A stretch of DNA of 64,000 nt from Pseudonocardia oroxyli (lineage in GTDB: Bacteria; Actinomycetota; Actinomycetes; Mycobacteriales; Pseudonocardiaceae). How positions within the stretch are numbered: position 1 is the first letter of the stretch; every line of letters starts with the position of its first letter. Under the pieces are notes generated by a model. The model was not told the DNA's origin, made no database searches, and saw only the letters and a program-made list of their open reading frames with translations. Of the stretch, positions 54,629 to 63,381 are shown one piece after another. The DNA is taken from positions 186,001 to 250,000 of the forward strand of contig NZ_FNBE01000009.1 of NCBI RefSeq assembly GCF_900102195.1, written 5' to 3'. The position numbers and the translations under genes were made by a program.

Positions 54629-55318
54629 ATGCGCTCCCGCACCGTGCTCCTCGGCCTGCTGGCCCTGGTCGGGCTCCTGGTCCTCGGGGTCGCGGTGCTG
54701 GAGCGGCCCGAGCGGAGCACGCTGTCGGCGCCGGTGGCCCGCGACACCCCGGCCACGCCCGCACCCGTCGTGCCGGACGGCGCGGACGTCGTGAGCTGGG
54801 CGGACGAACGGGCGCGGACCGTCGGCATCCCCGCCCGCGCGCTGCAGGCCTACGCGGCCGCCGAGGTGAGCCAGCGCGCCGCCACCCCGGGCTGCAACCT
54901 CTCCTGGGCCACGCTCGCGGGCATCGGCCAGGTCGAGTCCCGCCACGGCCGGATCAACGGATCGTCGCTGGTGGACGGCGTGGCGCGGCCGCCGATCATC
55001 GGCATCGCGCTCGACGGGGACGACAACACCCGGGAGACCCCGGACACCGACGGCGGCGCGCTCGACGGCGACGCCACCTACGACCGGGCCGTCGGTCCGA
55101 TGCAGTTCCTCCCGCAGACCTGGGCGCGGTTCGGGCAGGGCGACCCGCAGGACATCGACGCCGCCGCCCGGGCCGCCGCGGCGTACCTCTGCTCCGCGGA
55201 CCGCGAGCTCGCCGACGGCGCGGGCTGGTGGGACGGGGTGCTGGCCTACAACCGCTCCGTCTCCTACGCCCGGGACGTCTGGGCGGCGGCCGACCGGTAC
55301 GCGATCGCCGCGGCCTGA
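54629..55318 (+). CDS. Lytic transglycosylase, LpqU-like
   Basis: 229 residues. The N-terminal membrane anchor or signal is RTVLLGLLALVGLLVLGVAVL; there is no lipobox Cys, unlike mycobacterial LpqU. The SLT/MltB-like domain includes IPARALQAYAAAEV, CNLSWATLAGIGQVESRHGRING (catalytic Glu in VESRHG), AVGPMQFLPQTWARFG, DIDAAARAAAAYLCS and GWWDGVLAYNRSVSYARDVW. It cleaves glycan strands to anhydro-muropeptides. Position between mazG and eno matches Rv1022. It is flanked by inverted GCGAGTC repeats. Confidence 0.92.
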   Translation: MRSRTVLLGLLALVGLLVLGVAVLERPERSTLSAPVARDTPATPAPVVPDGADVVSWADERARTVGIPARALQAYAAAEVSQRAATPGCNLSWATLAGIGQVESRHGRINGSSLVDGVARPPIIGIALDGDDNTRETPDTDGGALDGDATYDRAVGPMQFLPQTWARFGQGDPQDIDAAARAAAAYLCSADRELADGAGWWDGVLAYNRSVSYARDVWAAADRYAIAAA

Positions 55319-55361
55319 GGACCGGGCCCGCCGTCCGATCCCGGAGGGGCCTGCACCGTCC

Positions 55362-55393
55362 GACTCGCGTGGCTCCAGTGGGGGGACTCGCGG
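55362..55393. repeat. Two inverted GACTCGC copies after the transglycosylase gene
   Basis: GACTCGC at 55362 and 55385. The stretch GTGGGGGGACTCGCGG (55378-55393) is the exact reverse complement of CCGCGAGTCCCCCCAC at 54554-54569, so a 16-base inverted repeat flanks the whole gene. It also touches the stop codon of convergent efeB. Confidence 0.75.
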
Positions 55394-56662
55394 TCAGGTG
55401 AACAGGCCCTGGCCCCAGTACTCGCCCGGCGCCAGGCCCGGGGGCACCGCGAAGACGGCGGAGCCGTTGTGCTCCAGGTACTCCATCATCTTGTCGTTGC
55501 GGGCCAGGGCGCTCTGCATCGGGACGAAGTGGGTCTGCGGGTTGTTCATGAACGCGAGGAAGAACAGGCCCGCGTCGAGGTGCCCGGCGCCGTCGGAGCC
55601 GTCGACGAAGTTGTAGCCGCGCCGCAGGATCCTGATCCCGCCCAGGGAGTCGGCCGAGGCCAGCCGGATGTGCGCGTCCACCGGGATGGTGTCTCCGGAG
55701 AGGTCCGCCTGGTCGAACTCGCCCTGCTGCCCGAAGGCGTTCCCCACGCCCTTGGTCCGCCCGACGATGTTCTGCTGCTCGTCGAGGGACGTGCGGTCCC
55801 AGATCTCGATGTGCATCCGGATCCGCCGCGCGACCAGGTAGGTGCCGCCGTGGAGCCAGTCCGGCCCGTCGGACACCCACACGTGCTGGTCCAGCAGCGC
55901 GGGCTCCTCGGCCTTGAGGTTGTTGGTCCCGTCCTTGAAGCCGAACAGGTTCCGCGGCGTCTGCTGCGTGGTGGAGGTCGAGGACGTCCGGCCGAAGCCG
56001 AGCTGGGACCACCGGACCGCGGCCGCCCCGAAGCCGGTGCGCACCAGGTTGCGGATGGCGTGCACGGCGACCTGCGGATCGTCGGCGCAGGCCTGCAGGC
56101 AGATGTCGCCGCCGGAGCGGGCGGGGTCGAGGCGGTCGCCGGTGAAGGCGGGCAGCGGCGCGAGTCCGGCGGGCGCGGGGAGCCCGAGCTTCTCGAAGAA
56201 CGAGGCGCCGAAGCCCACCGTCAGCGTCAGCGAGGCGGCGGGCAGGCCGAGCGCCTCCCCGGTGTCCGCGGGAGGCGCGTACTTGTTGAGCCCCACCGCG
56301 CCGTTCTCCGTGGTCTCCTCGCCCTGGGTCATGCGCTCGGCCGCGGCGGTCCACTTCTGCAGCATCCGCTGCACCTCGGCCCGGTCGGTGGTGGTCAGGT
56401 CCAGGGCGACGAAGTGCAGCCGGTCCTGGGCCGGGGTGATGATCCCGGCCTGGTGCACGTCCCGGAACGGGACGACGCCGGGCGTCGGCGCGGGCCCCGA
56501 GGAGCCCACGCCGTACCCGATCGCCGCCCCCGCGCCGGCGAGCGCCACCCCGGCCCCCGCGTAGCCGAGCATCCGCCGCCGCGACATCCCCCCGCCCGGG
56601 GAGACGTCGGCGGGCGGGTCGACGGGCGGGCTGTCGATCGACGAGGGCCGGGTCGTGCTCAC
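55394..56662 (-). CDS. efeB: Deferrochelatase/DyP-type peroxidase EfeB
   Basis: 422 residues. A Tat-type signal follows a short leader: SRRRMLGYAGAGVALAGAGAAIG. The DyP fold shows the GxxDG motif in FGFKDGTNN (distal Asp) and the proximal heme His and distal Arg region RRIRMHIEIWDRTSLDEQQNIVGR. EfeB oxidises Fe(II) or extracts iron from heme outside the membrane, feeding EfeU. GTG 56662 overlaps the efeO stop as GTGA. Last gene of efeU-efeO-efeB. Confidence 0.94.
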   Translation of the reverse strand: MSTTRPSSIDSPPVDPPADVSPGGGMSRRRMLGYAGAGVALAGAGAAIGYGVGSSGPAPTPGVVPFRDVHQAGIITPAQDRLHFVALDLTTTDRAEVQRMLQKWTAAAERMTQGEETTENGAVGLNKYAPPADTGEALGLPAASLTLTVGFGASFFEKLGLPAPAGLAPLPAFTGDRLDPARSGGDICLQACADDPQVAVHAIRNLVRTGFGAAAVRWSQLGFGRTSSTSTTQQTPRNLFGFKDGTNNLKAEEPALLDQHVWVSDGPDWLHGGTYLVARRIRMHIEIWDRTSLDEQQNIVGRTKGVGNAFGQQGEFDQADLSGDTIPVDAHIRLASADSLGGIRILRRGYNFVDGSDGAGHLDAGLFFLAFMNNPQTHFVPMQSALARNDKMMEYLEHNGSAVFAVPPGLAPGEYWGQGLFT

Positions 56663-57801
56663 GACGTGACGACCCCCGCGACCTGCGAGATCGGCTCGGC
56701 GAGCGCGTCCACGGCGTCGGTCATCTTCTTCGTGTCGGCCTCGGTGAGCTGGGTGTAGAGGACGAACCCGCCGTCCGGCGTGCGGTAGCCCTCCAGCAGC
56801 GACTCGACGGCGGCGAACCGCTGGTCCAGCGTCGGGCCCAGGTTCGGGTCCTTCTCGTCGATCACCGGGCGCAGCGCGGCGACGGCGGCCTGGCTGCCCT
56901 CGACGTTCGCCTTGAAGTCCCAGAGGTCCGTGTGCGAGTAGCGGTCCTCCTCGCCGGTGATCTTGCCGGTGGCGACCTCGTCGAGCAGCTCCTTGGCGCC
57001 GTTGGCCAGCTGCGGAGGGGTGAGGTCCAGGGTCGGGATCCGGCTCTGCAGGTCCTTGAGGTCCGTCATGAGCTGGTCGGCGACCTGCGCCGAGTCGGGC
57101 TGCAGCCCGGAGACCCACAGGTCCTTCTCGAGCCGGTGGAAGCCGGTCCAGCTCACGCCGGGGTCCCGCTCGTCGTCCTCGCGGCCGTCGACCTTCGGGT
57201 CGATGTCCCCGAAGGACTCCGCGACCGGCTCGATCCGCTCGTAGTAGGTGCGGGCGAGCGGGAACTGCGCCTTCGCGGCGTCGACGTTCCCGCTCTTCAC
57301 CGCGTCGACGAAGCCCTGGGAGGTCTGCACCAGTGCGTCGGTCTGGGAGCTGATGTAGCGGGTGTAGCCGCTCACGGCCTCGGCGAGCTTGGCGTTGTCG
57401 TCGGTGGAGCGCTGGGCGCTGCCGGTGACGGTGAACGGGGCGCGGATGCCCTCGCCGACCATGCCGGGCTTGCAGGCGGTGGTGTAGGAGCCGCCGTCGG
57501 GCACCTCGACGATGAGGTCGCGGGACAGGCCCGGACCGATGTTCTCGACCTCGCCCATGATGCGGTCGCCGGTGCCGTACAGGTAGAACTCGGTCACCTT
57601 GGTGCCGGTGTTCTTCACCGAGAACGAGATGTTGCCCGCGGGCGCCTCGACGGCCGAGACCTCGCAGCTCGTGTCGCCCGCGGCCACCGTGATGGGGCCG
57701 CCGCCGCTCTCGGCCGCGGGGGGCTGCGCGGTGCTCGTACAGCCCGCCAGCAGCAGGGCGGTGCCCGCCGCGAGCACGGCGGCGGAAGCCTTGCGGGACA
57801 T
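56659..57801 (-). CDS. efeO: Iron-uptake lipoprotein EfeO
   Basis: 380 residues. The signal peptide has lipobox LLLAGCTS (Cys21). A cupredoxin domain (~35-130: TVAAGDTSCEVSAVEAPAGNISFSVKNTG) is followed by the M75 imelysin domain with the HxxE motif in GFHRLEKDLW. EfeO binds iron, and possibly copper, and delivers it to EfeU. It follows efeU by 20 bases with ribosome site GAGGAGA before ATG 57801. Confidence 0.95.
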   Translation of the reverse strand: MSRKASAAVLAAGTALLLAGCTSTAQPPAAESGGGPITVAAGDTSCEVSAVEAPAGNISFSVKNTGTKVTEFYLYGTGDRIMGEVENIGPGLSRDLIVEVPDGGSYTTACKPGMVGEGIRAPFTVTGSAQRSTDDNAKLAEAVSGYTRYISSQTDALVQTSQGFVDAVKSGNVDAAKAQFPLARTYYERIEPVAESFGDIDPKVDGREDDERDPGVSWTGFHRLEKDLWVSGLQPDSAQVADQLMTDLKDLQSRIPTLDLTPPQLANGAKELLDEVATGKITGEEDRYSHTDLWDFKANVEGSQAAVAALRPVIDEKDPNLGPTLDQRFAAVESLLEGYRTPDGGFVLYTQLTEADTKKMTDAVDALAEPISQVAGVVTS

Positions 57802-57821
57802 GGTTTCTCTCCTCGATCAGG

Positions 57822-58652
57822 TCACGCGGCGGGGGTGGTGGACCGCGTGCGCTGGGGCAACAGGAACAGCGTCAGGACGACGGCGACGTACGCGCACCAC
57901 ACGACGGCCTCCAGGACCGTGGTCTGCGGCGAGAAGTTGAAGATCCCCTTCAGCAGGGTCCCGTACCAGGAGTCCGGCGGGACGGCGGCACTCACGTCGA
58001 AGGCGAGGGTGTTCAGGCCGGGCAGGATCCCGGCCTCCTGCAGGTCGTGCACGCCGTAGGCCAGGATCCCGGCCGCGACGAAGACCAGGAAGAAACCGGT
58101 CACGGTGAAGAAGGTCGCCAGGTTGATCCGCATGGCGCCCTTGTAGATCGCGAAGGCGATCACGACGGCCAGCGCGATGCCGACCAGGAAGCCGATCAGC
58201 GGCTGCACGGTCTCGCCCGCGGCCTGGGCGGCGGCGAAGAAGAAGACGGCCGTCTCGAGCCCCTCGCGCCCGACGGCGAGCGTGGCCATCACCACGACGG
58301 CGAGCGGCCCCATCGAGATGGCGTGCTCGAGCCTGCCCTCCAGCTCGGCCTTCATGGCGCGTGCGTTGGAGCGCATCCAGAAGATCATCCAGGTCACGAA
58401 CGCGACCGCCACGATCGACAGCGACCCGCCGAGCGCCTCGGACGCCTCGAAGGTCAGGGCCTGCTCCGCGAGGGTCAGCCCGAGCGTGACGCCGACGCTG
58501 ACCAGGATCGCGAACGCCACCCCGGCCCAGACCTTCGGCAGCTCGCGGCGGCGGTCGGTGCGGACGAGGAAGGCGACCAGGATGCTGACCACGAGTGAGG
58601 CTTCGAGACCCTCGCGCAACCCGATCAGCGCATTGCCCAGCACCGCTCGCAC
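57822..58652 (-). CDS. efeU: Ferrous/ferric iron permease EfeU
   Basis: A 276-residue, seven-helix permease of the FTR1/OFeT family. It has two REGLE iron-binding motifs, REGLEASLVVSI in helix 1 and REGLETAVFFF in helix 4, which carry iron through the membrane. GTG start at 58652. First gene of the efe operon, with two iron-box-like sites just upstream, so it should be induced in low iron. Confidence 0.95.
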   Translation of the reverse strand: MRAVLGNALIGLREGLEASLVVSILVAFLVRTDRRRELPKVWAGVAFAILVSVGVTLGLTLAEQALTFEASEALGGSLSIVAVAFVTWMIFWMRSNARAMKAELEGRLEHAISMGPLAVVVMATLAVGREGLETAVFFFAAAQAAGETVQPLIGFLVGIALAVVIAFAIYKGAMRINLATFFTVTGFFLVFVAAGILAYGVHDLQEAGILPGLNTLAFDVSAAVPPDSWYGTLLKGIFNFSPQTTVLEAVVWCAYVAVVLTLFLLPQRTRSTTPAA

Positions 58653-58672
58653 CCCTGCCGTCGACCCGAATC

Positions 58673-58711
58673 GCTGAGGTGAGCCTCAGCGGACCGAGGT
58701 GAGGCTAGCTT
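58673..58711 (-). promoter_or_regulatory. Tandem iron boxes (DtxR/IdeR-type) upstream of efeU
   Basis: Two sites 20 bases apart resemble the consensus AGGTTAGSCTNACCT. AGGTGAGCCTCAGCG lies at 58677 inside the perfect palindrome GCTGAGG-TGAG-CCTCAGC (58673-58690), and AGGTGAGGCTAGCTT lies at 58697-58711. Each matches about 12 of 15 positions. The second contains TAGCCT on the minus strand, a possible -10 that repressor would cover. The rest of the gap to 58793 shows no clear element. Confidence 0.65.
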
Positions 58712-58793
58712 CTCCAACGGGTGACGGGTAGAGGCATCCCCGCAGGTCAGACGGCGTTTCGTCCGGTTTGGGAAGAAACTCCCGCAACTGTGA

Positions 58794-59192
58794 TCAGTCG
58801 GTGATCGACGCGATCCGGGCGCGCACCTCGCCCAGCGCCTCCTGGTACTCCGGGCGCGGGTCCATCACCGTGGCGAGCTGGAGCTGGCCCTTCGCCTCGC
58901 CGAGGCGACCCTGCCGGTGCAGCGCCTTGCCGAGGGCGAACCGGGCGTAGTGGTCCGCCGGGTCGAGCTCCAGCACCCGGCAGAACGCCGCCTCGGCCTT
59001 CGTGAGCTGGGCCGAGTCGAGGTAGGCGCGCCCGGCGAGGAGCTGGACCGAGGCGTCGTTCGGTTGGCTCTCCAGGACGGGGGCCAGGGCCTGCAGCGCG
59101 TCGAGCGGGCGGTGGTCGGCCAGCAGCCGCTCCGCGCGACGGAAACCGACGACCTTCTCCGAGGGGCTGGGTCCTACGGGCTCACTGGTCAT
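58794..59192 (-). CDS. Tetratricopeptide-repeat protein
   Basis: 132 residues with about three TPR units: LADHRPLDALQALAPVLESQPNDASVQL, AGRAYLDSAQLTKAEAAFCRVLELDPADHYA, and FALGKALHRQGRLGEAKGQLQLATVMDPR. No signal peptide. Small soluble TPR proteins of this type scaffold protein contacts; the partner is unknown. ATG 59192 is preferred to the TTG at 59231. It is divergent from eno. Confidence 0.85.
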   Translation of the reverse strand: MTSEPVGPSPSEKVVGFRRAERLLADHRPLDALQALAPVLESQPNDASVQLLAGRAYLDSAQLTKAEAAFCRVLELDPADHYARFALGKALHRQGRLGEAKGQLQLATVMDPRPEYQEALGEVRARIASITD

Positions 59193-59244
59193 GGTCGCTC
59201 TCACGGTAGGGCGGCCCGAACCCGTCGACAACCGTTTCGAGGGC

Positions 59245-60651
<1,407 letters not shown>

Positions 60652-60653
60652 GC

Positions 60654-61157
60654 GTGGCGGGCTCCCGGGAACGCACGCCGCGGGGGACGGGGCGCTCGCG
60701 CCCCGCGTCCTCGGCGCGGCGTGCCCGGGAGCCGCAGCTCACCCGCAGCCGCGCCCGCGCCACCGGCGTGGTCGCGGCGACGACCGGGCTGTTGGGCCTG
60801 TCGTCGACCCGCCGGGCCGCGATCCTGGCGATCGTGGTCTGTGCCCTCGCCCTGACCGTCGCGGTCCCGCTGCGCAACTACGTGTCGCAGCGCCAGGACC
60901 TGGCCGCCGTCACCGCCCAGCAGCAGGCGCTGCGGGCCGAGGTGGAGGAGCTGAACGCGCAGAAGGCCCGGCTCTCCAACCCGGACGAGGTGGCGGCCGA
61001 GGCCCGCTCCCGGCTCGGCTACGTCCGCCCCGGCGAGGTGCCGTACGTGGTGGAGCTGCCGAACACGCCGTCGGCCGAGGAGGTCGAGGCGGCGCGCCGC
61101 GCCACCCCCTGGTACCGGACCCTCTGGACCGACGTCACGGCGGGCGCGCCCCGCTGA
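60654..61157 (+). CDS. ftsB: Septum-formation initiator, FtsB/DivIC family
   Basis: 167 residues. A basic cytoplasmic tail (~55 residues, Arg-rich) is followed by one membrane helix (AAILAIVVCALALTVAVPL) and an outer coiled coil (VSQRQDLAAVTAQQQALRAEVEELNAQKARLSNPDEV). The conserved ARSRLGYVRPGEVPYVV end of the DivIC family is present. It joins FtsL and FtsQ in the divisome. GTG start just after eno; this order matches Rv1023-Rv1024. Confidence 0.92.
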   Translation: MAGSRERTPRGTGRSRPASSARRAREPQLTRSRARATGVVAATTGLLGLSSTRRAAILAIVVCALALTVAVPLRNYVSQRQDLAAVTAQQQALRAEVEELNAQKARLSNPDEVAAEARSRLGYVRPGEVPYVVELPNTPSAEEVEAARRATPWYRTLWTDVTAGAPR

Positions 61158-61170
61158 GACACTGGTGTCC

Positions 61171-61647
61171 GTGAGTGTCACCGTGTCCGATCGTGAGGCG
61201 GTCGCCCGGCAGCTCGGCCGCGAACCCCGCGGGATGCTGGCGGTGGCGGCCCGGTGCCCGTCGGGGCACCCGAACGTCGTGCAGACCGCGCCCCGGCTGC
61301 CCGACGGCACGCCCTTCCCGACCCTGTACTACCTGACCTGCCCCCGGCTGGCGTCGAGGATCGGCACGCTCGAGGCCTCCGGGCTGATGAAGGAGATGAC
61401 CGACCGGCTGGCGGAGGATGCCGAGCTGGCGGCGCGGTACCGGCGGGCGCACGAGTCCTACCTCGCCGACCGGGACGCGATCGAGCCGCTCGGTACGCAG
61501 GTCACCGCGGGCGGCATGCCGGACCGGGTGAAGTGCCTGCACGTCCACGTCGGGCACGCGCTGGCGAAGGGGCCCGGGGTCAACCCGTTCGGCGACGAGG
61601 CACTGGAGCTGCTCGGCGACTGGTGGACCGGCAGCGACTGCGCCTGA
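61171..61647 (+). CDS. DUF501 protein
   Basis: 158 residues: VARQLGREPRGMLAVAARCPSGHPNVVQTAPRLPDGTPFPTLYYLTCPRL, then ASGLMKEMTDRLAEDAEL and VKCLHVHVGHALAKGPGVNPFGDEAL. The Cys/His pattern (RCPSGHP, TCP, KCLHVHVGH) is invariant in DUF501 and looks metal-binding. Function unknown; it is always near eno, ftsB and ppx in actinobacteria. GTG 61171 lies seven bases after GACACT; GTG 61165 is the alternative. Confidence 0.9.
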   Translation: MSVTVSDREAVARQLGREPRGMLAVAARCPSGHPNVVQTAPRLPDGTPFPTLYYLTCPRLASRIGTLEASGLMKEMTDRLAEDAELAARYRRAHESYLADRDAIEPLGTQVTAGGMPDRVKCLHVHVGHALAKGPGVNPFGDEALELLGDWWTGSDCA

Positions 61648-61703
61648 GCTCGGACGACCAGTGCTCTCCCCGCACCGTCTCGGTCAGCCCCGCGCCCGAC
61701 CTC

Positions 61704-61743
61704 GTGAGCGGCGATGGTCGCCAGAGCGACCATCGCCGCTCAC
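61704..61743. repeat. 40-nt intergenic palindrome, copy 5 (CGATGGTCGC-type arms)
   Basis: GTGAGCGGCGATGGTCGC, loop CAGA, GCGACCATCGCCGCTCAC: perfect 18-bp stem. A T-to-C change in the left arm is matched by A-to-G in the right. It contains the stop codon of the acyl-CoA dehydrogenase gene and separates it from convergent DUF501. Confidence 0.9.
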
Positions 61744-63332
61744 AGGGTGGGGGTGACGCGTTCGAGGAGGGGTTTCGCGGGGATTCCGTCCGGGAGGGTG
61801 CCCGCGGTGCGCCAGGGGCCGTCGGGTTGCAGGCGGCCCGCGAGGAAGGCGTCGGAGACCTCGACCGGTGCCGTGCGCAGCAGCAGCGAGCCCTGCAGGC
61901 AGAGGGCCAGGAGCTCGGCCAGCCTGCGGGCGCGGCGGGGCTCGGCGTGCTGGAGCTCGGTGCGCAGGACAGTGAGGGCGCGGTCGAAGCGGGCGTCGGC
62001 GCCCTGGGCGAGGGCCAGCTCGTCGAGCACCGCGTCCACGGACTCCGGTGACCGGGACAGGGCGCGCAGCAGGTCGAGCGCCGTGACGTTCCCCGAGCCC
62101 TCCCAGATCGAGTTCAGCGGGCTCTCCCGGAACAGGCGCGGCAGCGGGGACTCCTCGACGTAGCCGTTGCCGCCCAGGCACTCCAGGGCCTCTCCGACCA
62201 CGGCGGACGTCCGCTTGCAGACGAGGTACTTCGCCGCGGGCAGCGCGAGCCGCAGGAACGCCGTCTCGCCGCGCTCGACCGCGCCCGCCAACCGGATCGC
62301 CAGGGTCGTCGCGGCCTCGGACTCCACCGCCAGCTCCCCGACCACGGCCTGCATGAGCGGCTGGTCCGCCAGCCGGGCCCCGAACGCGGACCGGTGCGCC
62401 ACGTGGTGGGCGGCCTCCGACAGGGCGGCCCGGGCGGTGCCCGCCGCACCGAGCACGCAGTCGAGGCGGGTCATCGAGACCATCTCGATGATCGTCGCGA
62501 CGCCGCGGCCCTCCGCCCCGACCCGCCACCCGACGGCGTCCGCGTACTCGAGCTCGGCCGAGGCGTTGGACCGGTTGCCGAGCTTGTCCTTGAGCCGCTG
62601 GATACGCAGGCCGTTGCGGGTGCCGTCGGGCAGCACCCGGGGCAGGACGAAGCAGGTCAGCCCGCCCGGCGCCTGGGCGAGGGTGAGGAACAGGTCGTTC
62701 ATCGGCGCCGAGGTGAACCACTTGTGCCCGACGAGGGTGTACGTGCCGTCGGGCTGCGGGGTGGCGCGGGTGGTGCCGGTGCGGACGTCCGAGCCGCCCT
62801 GCTTCTCGGTCATCGACATGCCGGCGAGCTGGTGCGCCTTGCCGCGCCCGAGCCCCGGCTCGTAGACGCGGGTCTGCAACGCGGTCTCGAACCCCGTCCC
62901 GCGCAGCGGTGGCACCGCGGCGTACGTCATCGAGATCGGGCAGCAGTGGCCCTGCTCCAGGGTGCTGACCAGGTAGAACCCGGCCGCGCGGGCGACGTGG
63001 GACCCGTCGGCCCAGGGTGCGCCGTGCAGCCCGTGCTCCACCGACAGCCGCATGAGGGCGTGCCAGGACGGGTGGAACTCCACCTCGTCGATCCGGTGCC
63101 CGTAGCGGTCGTGGGTGTGCAGCACGGGCTCGTGGACGTTGGCCAGGCGCGCGTGCTCCCGGTACTCACCGGACCCGACGGCGGCGGCCAGGCCCCCGAG
63201 CTCGACCGTCCCGCCCTCCCGAAGCAGGGCGTCGGACAGCGCGGGATCGCAGGCCAGGGGGTCGAACCCGGCCAGCGGCGGGACCTGGTTGGTGACGTCG
63301 TGGGTGCTCACGGCGGCGGGAGGAACGGTCAC
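61740..63332 (-). CDS. Acyl-CoA dehydrogenase family protein, AidB-like
   Basis: 530 residues. The N-terminal AidB extension is clear (REHARLANVHEPVLHTHDRYGHRIDEVEFHPSWHALM). The acyl-CoA dehydrogenase core follows: CCPISMTYAAVPPL, GMSMTEKQGGSDVRTGTTRA (FAD/substrate loop), HKWFTSAPMNDLFLTLAQA and the C-terminal CLGGNGYVEESPLPRLFRESPLNSIWEGSGNV. E. coli AidB is induced by DNA alkylation and binds DNA; actinobacterial members are often just annotated as dehydrogenases. GTG 63332 lies seven bases after TACCGT. Confidence 0.9.
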   Translation of the reverse strand: MTVPPAAVSTHDVTNQVPPLAGFDPLACDPALSDALLREGGTVELGGLAAAVGSGEYREHARLANVHEPVLHTHDRYGHRIDEVEFHPSWHALMRLSVEHGLHGAPWADGSHVARAAGFYLVSTLEQGHCCPISMTYAAVPPLRGTGFETALQTRVYEPGLGRGKAHQLAGMSMTEKQGGSDVRTGTTRATPQPDGTYTLVGHKWFTSAPMNDLFLTLAQAPGGLTCFVLPRVLPDGTRNGLRIQRLKDKLGNRSNASAELEYADAVGWRVGAEGRGVATIIEMVSMTRLDCVLGAAGTARAALSEAAHHVAHRSAFGARLADQPLMQAVVGELAVESEAATTLAIRLAGAVERGETAFLRLALPAAKYLVCKRTSAVVGEALECLGGNGYVEESPLPRLFRESPLNSIWEGSGNVTALDLLRALSRSPESVDAVLDELALAQGADARFDRALTVLRTELQHAEPRRARRLAELLALCLQGSLLLRTAPVEVSDAFLAGRLQPDGPWRTAGTLPDGIPAKPLLERVTPTL

Positions 63333-63339
63333 CTACCCG

Positions 63340-63349
63340 ACGGTACTGT
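63340..63349. promoter_or_regulatory. Overlapping bidirectional -10 elements, aidB-like gene/ppx
   Basis: ACGGTACTGT contains minus-strand TACCGT (63345-63340), seven bases before GTG 63332, and plus-strand TACTGT (63344-63349), about 32 bases before the ppx ATG. The hexamers share a TA, as at the pmt/rsmI gap. The aidB-like mRNA would be leaderless, while ppx has a leader with a ribosome site. Confidence 0.55.
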
Positions 63350-63381
63350 GGCGGGGCCGGATCCCAATGCAAGGAGCACGT

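Noticed and set aside
54554..55393. Transposon or MITE bounded by the 16-base inverted repeats around the transglycosylase gene
   Set aside because: The enclosed gene is a conserved LpqU-like housekeeping gene in its normal syntenic place, there is no transposase and no target duplication was seen.
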